Source: CAYPYI01 sp964415085
GTDB taxonomy: Bacteria; Bacillota; Clostridia; Tissierellales; Tissierellaceae
Direction: 5' to 3'
NCBI GenBank assembly: GCA_964415085.1
Contig: CAYPYI010000031.1
Span: forward strand, 1 to 16,330
Length of the DNA: 16,330 nt
Below the pieces are notes generated by a model. It worked only from the letters and a program-made list of their open reading frames with translations, was not told the DNA's origin and made no database searches. The translations under genes were made by a program, and so were the position numbers. This document shows positions 1-7,619 of this stretch, piece by piece; the stretch's first letter is position 1; each line of letters starts with the position of its first letter.

Positions 1-1115
1 GCTGCTATTACAGCACTATCAGATATTCTTATACCATGATGAATCTCATATTTATCCTTAATACCTCTTAGTATTGATATAGTATCTTCAACAGAAGGTT
101 CATCCACTAATACCTGTTGGAATCTTCTTTCTAAGGCTGCATCTTTTTCTATATACTGTCTATATTCATCAAGTGTTGTAGCTCCTATTGTATGGATTTC
201 TCCTCTTGCAAGCATAGGTTTTAAAAGGTTAGATGCATCCATTGCACCTTCTGTTTTACCTGCTCCTACAATATTATGAATTTCGTCTATAAATAGAATT
301 ATTTTACCATCTGATTGTTCTATTTCTTTTAATACTGCCTTTAATCTTTCTTCAAATTCTCCTCTATATTTAGCTCCAGCTATTAAAGCTCCCATATCAA
401 GTTCATAAACTATTTTTCCTTGTAGGCCTTCTGGTACATCTTTATTTATTATTCTTTGTGCTAATCCTTCAACTATTGCGGTTTTACCTACCCCTGGTTC
501 ACCAATTAATACAGGATTATTTTTAGTTCTTCTTGATAGGATTCTAATTGCATTTCTAATCTCTTCATCTCTACCTATTACTGGATCTATTTTACCTTTT
601 CTTGCTTCTTCATTTAAATCTCTTCCGAATCTTTTTAAAGCTTCATAGGTTGCTTCTGGATTATCAGATGTTATATTTTGGCTACCTCTTATTTCTTTTA
701 AAGCTTCTAAAAATCTTTGTAAGTTTATATTGTATCTATTAAATATTTCTTCTGATTTAATTCCCTTTAGTTTTAATAGGGAAATATATATATGTTCAAC
801 CCCTATATATTCATCATTAAATCTTTTTGCTTCTTCTTCAGAATTTAAAAGTACTTTTGCATAATCTTGACTTTGATATAAAGATCCACCTTGTTGCTTT
901 GGTAATTTTTCTATTTCTCTTTTTATATCTTCTTTAATTAAGTCTACATTTTCACCTAAGAATGATAATACTCTTGGAATTAATCCATCTTGTTGTTCGA
1001 CTAAGCTGTAATGAAGATGGATTTCTTCTACTTGAGGATTACCATATTTTAAAGCAATCTCTTGTGATAATTGAATTGCCTCAATACTTTTTTGTGTAAA
1101 TTTGTTAAAATCCAT
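1..1115 (-). CDS. clpB: ClpB protein disaggregase, 5' part (runs off window)
   Basis: Hexameric AAA+ disaggregase that threads aggregated proteins through its pore, working with the DnaK/DnaJ/GrpE chaperones in the cytoplasm. My reading of the minus strand gives 371 residues from an ATG at 1113-1115, preceded by a GGAGGGA ribosome site. The translation begins MDFNKFTQKSIEAIQLSQE. Residues 1-145 form the Clp N domain. The first nucleotide-binding domain follows, with Walker A GEPGVGKT at 205-212, Walker B IILFIDE at 272-278, the pore-loop region KYRGEFEERL at 249-258 and an arginine-finger segment ALERRF near 327-332. The middle coiled coil and second ATPase domain lie outside the window, so ClpB versus another class I Clp ATPase (ClpC) rests on the N-domain sequence, the linkage to a DnaJ-like gene and general similarity. 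The gene starts 15 bases after the upstream co-chaperone gene stops, so the two form an operon. No frameshift is seen in the visible part. Confidence 0.93.
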   Translation of the reverse strand, partial: MDFNKFTQKSIEAIQLSQEIALKYGNPQVEEIHLHYSLVEQQDGLIPRVLSFLGENVDLIKEDIKREIEKLPKQQGGSLYQSQDYAKVLLNSEEEAKRFNDEYIGVEHIYISLLKLKGIKSEEIFNRYNINLQRFLEALKEIRGSQNITSDNPEATYEALKRFGRDLNEEARKGKIDPVIGRDEEIRNAIRILSRRTKNNPVLIGEPGVGKTAIVEGLAQRIINKDVPEGLQGKIVYELDMGALIAGAKYRGEFEERLKAVLKEIEQSDGKIILFIDEIHNIVGAGKTEGAMDASNLLKPMLARGEIHTIGATTLDEYRQYIEKDAALERRFQQVLVDEPSVEDTISILRGIKDKYEIHHGIRISDSAVIA

Positions 1116-1130
1116 AATCATCCCTCCAAA

Positions 1131-2063
1131 TTATCTTTTAGGTTTATAAGTTGAAATTTCTTTTAATTTTTTATAAAGTTCTTCTTCTTCACTTGTAAGA
1201 CTTGGTGGATTTACAATATTTACCTCAACATATAAATCTCCAACCTTACCTTTCATATCTTTATATCCCATTTTTGGTATTCTTATCTTTTTACCTGTAT
1301 TGATATTTTTAGGTATATTTATTTTAATTTTTCCTTTTAGTGTTTCTACAACTACGCTGCTTCCTAAAGCTGCTTCCCAAGGAAGTATCTCTATTTTTTT
1401 AGTTAAATTAAGTCCATCTAATTCTAAGTCCTCTTGCTCATAAAACTCAATTTCAAATAATATATCTCCATTAATACCTGACTTTTCACCTTTAACTCTT
1501 AACTTTTGGCCTGGCATTATTCCACTTGGCACTTTAACATCTAAGCTTATTTGTCTGTTATCTAGACTTAAGTTTACTTTTTTCGTTACTCCAGTATAGG
1601 CCTCAGCAATTGATACTTGTAGTTTAGAATTATATTTTGGCCTTGTGTTTGTAGACGCATTAGCCTGGTTAAATCCTTGATTTTTAAATAAATCATCCAT
1701 ATTAAATCCTCTTTGACCTCCACCAAAGAACATATTAAAGAAATCACTAAAGCCATCTGCTCCTTGTGAATAAGTATAAGTTCTTGAACCTGATCCACCA
1801 AAACCAAAATCTCTAGGATCAAAATTTTGTCCTTGTGAGAAGTCATAATTACTTCCAAACATATCATATTGCTTTTTCTTTTCTTCATCACCTAAAACCT
1901 CATAGGCTTCATTTATCTCTTGAAAACTTTCCTGTGCTTTCTCATCATCTGGATGCAAATCTGGGTGATATTTTTTAGCAAGGCGCCTAAAACTTTTCTT
2001 TATTTCATCTTGTGTTGCATTTTTATCAACGCCAAGTATTTTATAATAATCTTTATACTCCAT
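1131..2063 (-). CDS. cbpA: DnaJ-like co-chaperone without zinc finger (CbpA type)
   Basis: J-domain protein of 310 residues that would stimulate DnaK ATPase activity and deliver unfolded clients. The J domain covers about residues 5-69 and carries the obligatory HPD at 33-35. A Gly/Phe-rich and Asn-rich linker runs from about 70 to 140 (for example FGFGGSGS and FFGGGQRGF). Two beta-rich substrate-binding domains fill about 145-305, and a sequence like LPWEAALGSSVVVETLKGK is typical of the family. The four CXXCXGXG zinc-finger repeats of class I DnaJ are absent: the protein has no cysteine at all. That makes it a class II (CbpA-like) protein, and the genome should hold a separate dnaJ. The ATG at 2061-2063 has a GGGGGAGA ribosome site. 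It is first in an operon with clpB and lies behind a CtsR-type operator, so heat or misfolding stress would induce both. The symbol is by similarity; some genomes call it dnaJ. Confidence 0.9.
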   Translation of the reverse strand: MEYKDYYKILGVDKNATQDEIKKSFRRLAKKYHPDLHPDDEKAQESFQEINEAYEVLGDEEKKKQYDMFGSNYDFSQGQNFDPRDFGFGGSGSRTYTYSQGADGFSDFFNMFFGGGQRGFNMDDLFKNQGFNQANASTNTRPKYNSKLQVSIAEAYTGVTKKVNLSLDNRQISLDVKVPSGIMPGQKLRVKGEKSGINGDILFEIEFYEQEDLELDGLNLTKKIEILPWEAALGSSVVVETLKGKIKINIPKNINTGKKIRIPKMGYKDMKGKVGDLYVEVNIVNPPSLTSEEEELYKKLKEISTYKPKR

Positions 2064-2094
2064 AAAACCATCTCCCCCTCTTGGTCAAATTTTC

Positions 2095-2122
2095 TCTGAC
2101 CTTCTTTGACCTTAAATTTATA
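2095..2122 (-). promoter_or_regulatory. CtsR operator and possible promoter of cbpA-clpB
   Basis: On the minus strand 2111-2095 reads GGTCAAAGAAGGTCAGA. The known CtsR heptad direct repeat is RGTCAAA-NAN-RGTCAAA, so this has the correct 3-base spacer and one mismatch. A further GGTCAAA lies in the opposite orientation at 2083-2089, just before the ribosome site. A plausible -10 (TATAAA, 2122-2117) sits immediately upstream; its -35 (TTAAAG, 18 bases away) is weak. CtsR bound here would cover the transcription start. The operator is well supported by sequence; the promoter boxes are tentative. Confidence 0.75.
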
Positions 2123-2195
2123 AAAAAATACTTAAATTAACTTTAAGTAAAATATTTTCATTTTCTATATAAATATACCCTAACATAACTATTTT

Positions 2196-2241
2196 AAAAC
2201 AAAAAGTAAGATAAAGCAATAAAAAAATCGCTTTATCTTAC
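2196..2241 (-). terminator. Intrinsic terminator of copA-copZ-csoR
   Basis: A perfect 12-bp inverted repeat (2206-2217 with 2230-2241) with a 12-base loop is followed on the minus strand by TTTTTGTTTT. The stem begins inside the last codons of csoR and includes its stop codon. It ends the copper operon before the heat-shock promoter of cbpA. Confidence 0.85.
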
Positions 2242-2502
2242 ATACCTTTCAATGATGTTCATAACCTCATTAATCTTATCTTCACCTGAGTCTTCACCTT
2301 CAATTATTGCATCTGTTACACAAGATTTTAAGTGTCCATCTAATATATCTAGATTAGACTTTTTAAGTAGTCCTATAACAGATAATACTTGAGTTGAAAT
2401 ATCTATACAGTATCTATCATCTTCAATCATTCTTATTATACCGTCTATTTGACCACGTGCAGTTTTTAATTTATTTAAGGCTTTTTCTTTACCAGCATTC
2501 AT
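2233..2502 (-). CDS. csoR: CsoR-family copper-sensing repressor
   Basis: All-helical DNA-binding repressor of 89 residues (DUF156/CsoR-RcnR family). In the family, Cu(I) binding by one Cys and a His-Cys pair of the neighbouring subunit releases DNA and derepresses copper export. The ligands are visible: Cys32 (RYCIDI), His57 and Cys61 (GHLKSC), the X-Cys-His-Cys pattern of true CsoR rather than nickel/cobalt RcnR or formaldehyde FrmR. The N-terminal helix has the usual basic LNKLKTARGQIDGI segment. The ATG at 2500-2502 has a GGTGATAGG-type ribosome site. It is the last gene of copA-copZ-csoR and so should be under the same promoter it controls, giving negative feedback. A candidate operator lies upstream of copA. 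Other CsoR-like sensors, such as the persulfide sensor CstR, lack the His and are less likely given the neighbours. Confidence 0.92.
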   Translation of the reverse strand: MNAGKEKALNKLKTARGQIDGIIRMIEDDRYCIDISTQVLSVIGLLKKSNLDILDGHLKSCVTDAIIEGEDSGEDKINEVMNIIERYVR

Positions 2503-2524
2503 CCTATCACCACTTAACTTATAA

Positions 2525-2728
2525 TTATTTTATTTCTAATACGTCAAAACCTATATCATCAATTGCCTCTTTTAAAGATTCATTATCTATATTTCCTGCT
2601 TCAAGTTTTACTTCTTTAGTATCTAAGTTTATATTAATATCTTTACCACCAATTTCTTCTAATGCTTTTGTTACTGACATTACACAGTGATTACAACTCA
2701 TACCATCTACTATTATAGTTTTTTCCAT
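2525..2728 (-). CDS. copZ: Copper chaperone CopZ (single HMA domain)
   Basis: Small cytoplasmic Cu(I) carrier of 67 residues made of one heavy-metal-associated domain. The metal site is GMSCNHC, with Cys12 and Cys15 in the MXCXXC motif near the N terminus, followed by the usual SVTKALEEI helix. It would buffer copper and hand it to CopA, and possibly to CsoR. It starts 15 bases after copA ends, with a strong AGGAGG ribosome site, and csoR follows 22 bases later, so the three genes are one transcript. The length is normal for the family. A mercury-binding MerP role is unlikely because there is no signal peptide and no mer genes nearby. Confidence 0.93.
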   Translation of the reverse strand: MEKTIIVDGMSCNHCVMSVTKALEEIGGKDININLDTKEVKLEAGNIDNESLKEAIDDIGFDVLEIK

Positions 2729-2743
2729 TTTTATTCCTCCTAT

Positions 2744-5107
2744 TTATTTAAAGTTTTTAAGTCTTAATGAATTTGTTACAACTGATACTGAACTAAATGC
2801 CATAGCAGCTCCTGCCACCATAGGGTTTAAATATCCTAAGGCTGCAAAAGGAATACCTATTGCATTATAGAAAAATGCCCAGAATAAGTTTTGTTTTATA
2901 GTTCTCATAGTTCTATGACTTAATCTTATACTTGTAACTATAGTTTCTAATTCGCCACTTATTAAAGTTATATCTGAAGCTTCCATAGCTATATCAGTTC
3001 CTGTTCCTATAGCAAAACCAACATCAGCTGATACTAAAGCTGGAGCGTCATTAATACCATCTCCTACCATACCAACATTTCTTCCCTTATCTTTTAAATC
3101 CATTACTATAGTTGATTTATCTTCAGGAAGAACATCAGCAAAAACATTATCTATTCCTACTGTTTTAGCAATACTTCTTGCTGTTCTTTCATTGTCTCCT
3201 GTTAACATATAAATGTCTAGATTCATTTCTTTAAGTTCTTTAATGGCCTCAACCGAACCTTCTTTTACTTGATCTGCTACTGCGATTACACCTAGTATTT
3301 CTTTATCATTTGATATTAACATTGCAGTTTTTCCTTCTTCTTCTAAAGATACTAATTTATCTTCAACAGAAGAAATATCTAAACTATTTTCTTTCATAAG
3401 TCTTCTATTTCCTACAAATATAACTTCTTCGTCTACCTTTGCAATTAATCCTTTACCAGGTACTGCTTCAAATTTACTTGGAGTTTTTATTTCTATATTC
3501 TTATCTTTTGCATATTTCATTATACCTTCGCTTAGTGGATGCTCTGAAGGACTTTCTGCTGATGCTAATCTTACAAGTAAGTCTTCTTCTTTTATATTAA
3601 TAGGATAGATATCTGTAAGTTCTGGTTTTCCTTTAGTTATTGTTCCTGTTTTATCTAGTACTAAAGTATCTATTTTATGAGCCTTTTCTAAATGTTCTCC
3701 TGATTTTATTAATATACCATTTTCAGCTCCCTTACCAGTTCCTACCATTATTGCTGTTGGTGTTGCAAGTCCTAATGCACAAGGACATGCTATTACAAGT
3801 ACTGCTACTGCATTTAATAAGCCTGTATTAAAATCTCCCTTTACAAAGTTAAAGAATAAAAAAGTTACAAGGGCTATTAGTACTACTACTGGTACAAATA
3901 CTGATGATATTTGATCTGCTAATCTTTGAACTGGTGCTTTAGATCCTTGTGCATCTTCTACAAGTCTTATTATTTGTGATAAAACTGTATTTTCTCCTAT
4001 ATTAGTTGCTTCAAATTGAAAAGAACCAAATTTATTTACAGTAGCTCCTATTACCTTATCTCCCACAGTTTTATCTACTGGGATACTTTCTCCACTTATC
4101 ATTGACTCATCTAAAGATGAATGTCCCTTTACTATAATACCGTCTACTGGAACTTTTTCTCCTGGTCTTACTACTACTATATCTTTTACCTTTAGATCTT
4201 CAATTAATATTTCTACTTCTTTACCATCTCTTATTACATTTGCAGTTTTAGGTTGAAGACCCATAAGTTTTTTTATAGCTTCTGAAGTTTTTCCTTTAGC
4301 TATAGCCTCAAAAGTCTTTCCAAGTAATATTAAGGTTATTATTACTGCTGATGATTCAAAGTAAAATTCATCACTTCCATTTAAAAGATTATATAAACTA
4401 TAAAAATAAGCTGCAGATGTACCCATTGAAACTAATACATCCATATTGGCTCCTCCGCCTCTTAGTGAGTTATAAGCTCCTTTATAAAATCTTCTTCCTA
4501 TTATAAACTGAACAGGTGTTGCTAGAAGTAATTGTACCCATCCATTATCTAGTATTGTTTCAATTCCTGCCATTTGTAAAAACATTACTGAAAATAAAGG
4601 TATACTTAGTATTGCAGATATTATAAATGAAGCTTTTAAAGATTTTATTTCCTTTTCTCTTAATTCTTTTTCTCTATCAAAATCTCTTTTAACTTCTATT
4701 TCTCCTGAAAATCCTGCTTTTTTAATTGTATCCAGTATTTCTTTATCTTCTACGGCTCCAGATTTAAATGTTATTGTGGCTAAATTAGTAGATAAGTTTA
4801 CATTAGCACTTTCTACGCCTTCTATTTTATTAAGTACTTTGTCTAGTCTACTAGAACAAGCCGCACAAGTCATTCCTTGAATTAATACTTTTTTTGTTAC
4901 TATAGGAACTTCAAATCCTGTTTTTTCTATAGATTTAATTAATTCATCTTTAGAAATTTTTTCCTCATCATATTCTATTACTGCCTTATTAGATAGTAAA
5001 TTTACATTTGATGATTCTACACCTTCTTTTTTATCTAGTACTTTTTGAATTCTACTAGAACAAGCTGCACAGGTCATTCCTTCAACATCTATATTGACTT
5101 TCTTCAT
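2744..5107 (-). CDS. copA: Copper-exporting P1B-type ATPase CopA
   Basis: Cu(I) efflux pump of 787 residues in the cytoplasmic membrane. Two N-terminal HMA domains carry GMTCAAC at residues 10-16 (Cys13, Cys16) and 78-84 (Cys81, Cys84). Membrane helices follow from about 157. The transmembrane copper site is CPC at 441-443, with YN (747-748) and MXXSS (769-773) near the C terminus, the signature of subgroup P1B-1 (Cu+/Ag+). Catalytic motifs are SGES at 338-341, the phosphorylated aspartate Asp485 in DKTGT, the HP pair at 523-524, TGDN at 636-639 and GDGIND at 682-687. All key residues are intact. The ATG at 5105-5107 follows AAAAGGAG. It is the first gene of copA-copZ-csoR and is divergent from feoA. 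The two metal-binding loops are almost identical in DNA as well as protein. Silver is an alternative substrate; cadmium or zinc is excluded by the CPC/YN/MXXSS set. Confidence 0.96.
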   Translation of the reverse strand: MKKVNIDVEGMTCAACSSRIQKVLDKKEGVESSNVNLLSNKAVIEYDEEKISKDELIKSIEKTGFEVPIVTKKVLIQGMTCAACSSRLDKVLNKIEGVESANVNLSTNLATITFKSGAVEDKEILDTIKKAGFSGEIEVKRDFDREKELREKEIKSLKASFIISAILSIPLFSVMFLQMAGIETILDNGWVQLLLATPVQFIIGRRFYKGAYNSLRGGGANMDVLVSMGTSAAYFYSLYNLLNGSDEFYFESSAVIITLILLGKTFEAIAKGKTSEAIKKLMGLQPKTANVIRDGKEVEILIEDLKVKDIVVVRPGEKVPVDGIIVKGHSSLDESMISGESIPVDKTVGDKVIGATVNKFGSFQFEATNIGENTVLSQIIRLVEDAQGSKAPVQRLADQISSVFVPVVVLIALVTFLFFNFVKGDFNTGLLNAVAVLVIACPCALGLATPTAIMVGTGKGAENGILIKSGEHLEKAHKIDTLVLDKTGTITKGKPELTDIYPINIKEEDLLVRLASAESPSEHPLSEGIMKYAKDKNIEIKTPSKFEAVPGKGLIAKVDEEVIFVGNRRLMKENSLDISSVEDKLVSLEEEGKTAMLISNDKEILGVIAVADQVKEGSVEAIKELKEMNLDIYMLTGDNERTARSIAKTVGIDNVFADVLPEDKSTIVMDLKDKGRNVGMVGDGINDAPALVSADVGFAIGTGTDIAMEASDITLISGELETIVTSIRLSHRTMRTIKQNLFWAFFYNAIGIPFAALGYLNPMVAGAAMAFSSVSVVTNSLRLKNFK
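4847..4878 (-). repeat. Copy 2 of HMA metal-loop direct repeat inside copA
   Basis: This 32-base segment, encoding most of MTCAACSSR of the second HMA domain, matches 5051-5082 of the first HMA domain at 30 of 32 positions. The similarity is far higher than in the rest of the two domains. It may reflect recent gene conversion or strong constraint on the metal loop. Confidence 0.7.
5051..5082 (-). repeat. Copy 1 of HMA metal-loop direct repeat inside copA
   Basis: Partner of the 4847-4878 segment, with two mismatches in 32 bases, 204 bases apart in the same orientation. An in-frame recombination between the copies would remove exactly one HMA domain. Confidence 0.7.
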
Positions 5108-5125
5108 ATTATTTCACTCCTTTTC

Positions 5126-5147
5126 TACCCCTCCTACGGGGGGGTCG
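5126..5147 (-). promoter_or_regulatory. Candidate CsoR operator of the copper operon
   Basis: The plus strand reads TACCCCTCCTACGGGGGGGT, a C-run and G-run around TCCTAC. This is the GC-rich type of pseudo-palindrome bound by CsoR, and it resembles the TACCC-TACG-GGGGTA type known from Bacillus copZA. It is a striking GC island in AT-rich DNA. It lies just downstream of the -10 box, so a bound tetramer would block initiation or early elongation. CsoR binding is inferred. Confidence 0.7.
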
Positions 5148-5157
5148 GTCTAAATTA

Positions 5158-5186
5158 AATATAACAGTATTTTTTATTAATGTCAA
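5158..5186 (-). promoter_or_regulatory. Promoter of copA-copZ-csoR
   Basis: On the minus strand TTGACA (5186-5181), a 17-base spacer and TATATT (5163-5158) form a near-perfect vegetative sigma-A promoter. The expected start is near 5151, directly before the GC-rich operator. A promoter this strong must rely on repression for control. Confidence 0.85.
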
Positions 5187-5249
5187 GTCATACCTTTTTA
5201 GTATGAAACCTTGAATTTGTAAGCTTTTTCAATTCCCAGTAAATTACTA

Positions 5250-5278
5250 TTGATTTTATTTCTTCTATGCTATATTAT
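5250..5278 (+). promoter_or_regulatory. Promoter of feoABC
   Basis: TTGATT (5250-5255) and TATTAT (5273-5278) are 17 bases apart. An overlapping extended -10, TGC-TATATT (5268-5276), is an alternative. Either places the start at about 5283-5286, next to the Fur-type palindrome. Confidence 0.6.
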
Positions 5279-5288
5279 ATATATTAGA

Positions 5289-5305
5289 TTGATAATGATT
5301 ATCAA
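5289..5305 (+). promoter_or_regulatory. Fur box controlling feoABC
   Basis: TTGATAATGATTATCAA is a perfect palindrome around one central base and matches the classical Fur 7-1-7 core (TGATAATnATTATCA) completely. It sits at the transcription start of the feo promoter, so Fe(II)-Fur would repress feo when iron is plentiful. The Fur gene itself is not in the window. Confidence 0.88.
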
Positions 5306-5364
5306 AACAATATAGTTTTTTGAGAAATTTACATATAAATTGTTAGAAAGGATATGTGGTTGTT

Positions 5365-5595
5365 ATGGATTCAACTAATTTAACAAAATTAAAAAGAGGC
5401 GATACGGCAACAGTAGTTCATATTACTCAATGCTGCAAAGCTAAGAAAAGACTTTATGAGTTAGGTCTTCATAAAGGTGTGGAATTTACAGTTATTAAAA
5501 ATGATATAGGCCCTGTTATTTTAAGGTTATCAGGAAATAAGCTAGCCCTTGGTCGTGGACTTGCTGAAAAAGTATTAATAAAAAAATGTAGTTAG
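5365..5595 (+). CDS. feoA: Ferrous iron transport accessory protein FeoA
   Basis: Small cytoplasmic SH3-like protein (76 residues from the ATG) that supports the FeoB iron permease. The family features are visible: LTKLKRGDTATVV at the start, a KKRLYELGLHKGVEFTVIKN core and a C-terminal GRGLAEKVLIKK strand. A Cys-Cys pair (QCCKAKKRL) sits in the turn before the conserved RLYELGL helix. Start choice: the ATG at 5365 lies 12 bases after AAAGGA. A GTG at 5356 in the same frame would add three residues but is only 3 bases from that site, so the ATG seems better. feoB starts 20 bases later, and the Fur-type operator lies about 60 bases upstream. Confidence 0.9.
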   Translation: MDSTNLTKLKRGDTATVVHITQCCKAKKRLYELGLHKGVEFTVIKNDIGPVILRLSGNKLALGRGLAEKVLIKKCS

Positions 5596-5615
5596 CATTT
5601 AGGAGGCGTATTATT

Positions 5616-7607
5616 ATGAACAAGATTGCATTAGTGGGAAACCCAAATAGTGGAAAAACAACACTATTTAATGCACTTACAGGATCAAACCAACATGTTG
5701 GTAACTGGCCTGGAGTTACAGTAGAAAAAAAAGAAGGAATTATAAAATTTGAAAATAAAGAATATAAACTTATCGACCTTCCTGGTACTTATAGTTTAGG
5801 TGCCTTTTCAGAAGATGAAGTTATAGCGAGAGATTTTATTCTTAATGAGAATCCAGATATTATAATTAACGTAGTTGATGCAACAAACTTAGAAAGAAAT
5901 CTTTATCTAACAACACAACTTCTTGAGATGAATCAAAAAGTTGTAATTGCTTTAAATATGATGGATGAAGCTAAGAAAAATAATATTTTAATAGATCTTA
6001 ATAAATTTTCAAAAAAGTTTAAAGTTCCTGTTATAGAAACAATTGCATCAAAAAGACAAGGAATTAATGAATTAATAAAAACTACAGTTGAAAATATTAA
6101 CCTAGATTATAATAATATTAACTTAGATTATGGAGATAATATAAATAAAGATTATTTAAAGGTTTATGAGATAATTAATGCTTATGAATTGGATTATCCA
6201 ACTAACTGGATTGTTATAAAAACACTAGAACAAGATGAAATAACACTTACTTACTTACAAAATACATTAAATGATGCAGATTTTAATAAAATAAAAAACA
6301 TACTTAATGATAATCCAGACTATGAAATTGAAATTGTTGATAGTAGATATAAATTTATTAAAAGTAATTTAAAAGGTGTAATTACCTATCCAGATGAAAA
6401 GAAAGAAACTATTACTGATAAAATAGATAAAATTGCAACTCATAAATATTTAGGGCTTCCATTTTTTGCTCTTGTTATGTTCGTAGTATTCCAATTAACA
6501 TTTTTAATAGGTGAAGATGTTTTTGGTGAACTAGTTATATCAGCTATTGAATCTGTTAGTTTAGGTATTGAAAACTTCTTAATTAATATTAATGCAAATG
6601 AAGTTTTAATTGCCTTTATTACTGAAGGTGTTATTCCTGGTTTATCAGCAGTTTTTGAATTTATTCCTCTAATTTTAGTTTTATACTTCTTTATGGGTAT
6701 ACTTGAAGATACAGGATATATGGCAAGAGCTGCATATGTTATGGATGATATTATGAGAGCTTTAGGTCTACAAGGTAAGGCTTTTATACCAATGATAGTA
6801 GGTTTTGGATGTAATGTTCCAGGTGTTATGGCAACAAGAACACTTGATAGTGAAAAAGATAGAATGATAAGTATTTTAATTAATCCATTTATGTCATGTG
6901 GAGCTAAAATTCATATATATTTAGTTTTTGTAGCGGCATTTTTCCCAGATAATGGTGGATTAGTATTATTTAGTTTATACTTTTTAGGAATTATAGTAGC
7001 CCTTATAATGGCTAGAATATTTAGTAAAACTTTATTTAAAGGTGAAGTTTCTGAGTTTATTATGGAACTTCCTCCATATAGACTTCCTGCTTTTAGATCT
7101 GTAGTAAGAGATATGTGGGATAAGGTATGGGACTTTTTAAAAAGAGCTGGAAGTGTAATATTTGTTGTAGTAAGTTTACTTTGGGTTCTATCAGTTTTAC
7201 CAGTTGGAGTTGAGCCAAGCTCACAAGAAAGTCTTTTAGGTCAAATAGGTACATTTATAGCACCTATCTTTAAACCAGCAGGATATGGAAACTGGCAAGC
7301 TGCAGTTAGTTTATTTGCAGGAATTGTTGCAAAAGAAGCTGTAGTTGGTACTTTAGGTTTAGTTTATGCAGGAGTAAGTGAGGGTCCTATGCTTGTTAGT
7401 GCTATACAACAAACATTCACACCTTTAACTAGTATCTCTTTCATGGTTATGGTTTTATTATACACTCCATGTGCTGCAACAATCGCAACTATAAAACAAG
7501 AAACTAACTCACATAAATGGGCAATATTTTCTGCACTTTACACTTTTGCAATAGGATGGGTTATGTCAGTTTTAGTTTACCAAATAGGGAGTCTTTTAGG
7601 ATTCTAG
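5616..7607 (+). CDS. feoB: Ferrous iron permease FeoB
   Basis: GTP-dependent Fe(II) transporter of 663 residues in the cytoplasmic membrane. The N-terminal G domain shows G1 GNPNSGKTT (8-16), the G2 region HVGNWPGVTV (27-36), G3 DLPGTYSL (54-61) and G4 NMMD (114-117). The helical GDI-like domain covers about 170-265. The membrane region begins near 280 and holds the two Gate-type segments, with GFGCNVPG (396-403, Cys399) and NPFMSCGAKI (423-432, Cys428) carrying the conserved cysteines. YTPCAATIA (616-624) adds another. The length is slightly short of the common ~700 residues because loops are small. An AGGAGGCG ribosome site precedes the ATG, and the feoC-like gene follows 12 bases later. 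The linker at 160-172 repeats INLDY, from a 21-base tandem duplication. Confidence 0.96.
   Translation: MNKIALVGNPNSGKTTLFNALTGSNQHVGNWPGVTVEKKEGIIKFENKEYKLIDLPGTYSLGAFSEDEVIARDFILNENPDIIINVVDATNLERNLYLTTQLLEMNQKVVIALNMMDEAKKNNILIDLNKFSKKFKVPVIETIASKRQGINELIKTTVENINLDYNNINLDYGDNINKDYLKVYEIINAYELDYPTNWIVIKTLEQDEITLTYLQNTLNDADFNKIKNILNDNPDYEIEIVDSRYKFIKSNLKGVITYPDEKKETITDKIDKIATHKYLGLPFFALVMFVVFQLTFLIGEDVFGELVISAIESVSLGIENFLININANEVLIAFITEGVIPGLSAVFEFIPLILVLYFFMGILEDTGYMARAAYVMDDIMRALGLQGKAFIPMIVGFGCNVPGVMATRTLDSEKDRMISILINPFMSCGAKIHIYLVFVAAFFPDNGGLVLFSLYFLGIIVALIMARIFSKTLFKGEVSEFIMELPPYRLPAFRSVVRDMWDKVWDFLKRAGSVIFVVVSLLWVLSVLPVGVEPSSQESLLGQIGTFIAPIFKPAGYGNWQAAVSLFAGIVAKEAVVGTLGLVYAGVSEGPMLVSAIQQTFTPLTSISFMVMVLLYTPCAATIATIKQETNSHKWAIFSALYTFAIGWVMSVLVYQIGSLLGF
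6093..6131 (+). repeat. 21-base tandem duplication in feoB linker
   Basis: Bases 6093-6110 recur at 6114-6131 with one mismatch, a 21-base period that stays in frame and encodes NINLDYN-NINLDYG. It lies between the G domain and the helical domain, where length changes are easily tolerated. Confidence 0.75.
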
Positions 7608-7619
7608 GAGCTGATTAAT

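Noticed and set aside
1586..1891. 101-codon open frame inside the cbpA gene
   Set aside because: Shadow frame on the same strand as the real gene, with no ribosome site and a composition that follows cbpA codon positions.
2394..2690. 98-codon plus-strand frame across csoR and copZ
   Set aside because: Antisense to two well-supported genes; no family resemblance or ribosome site.
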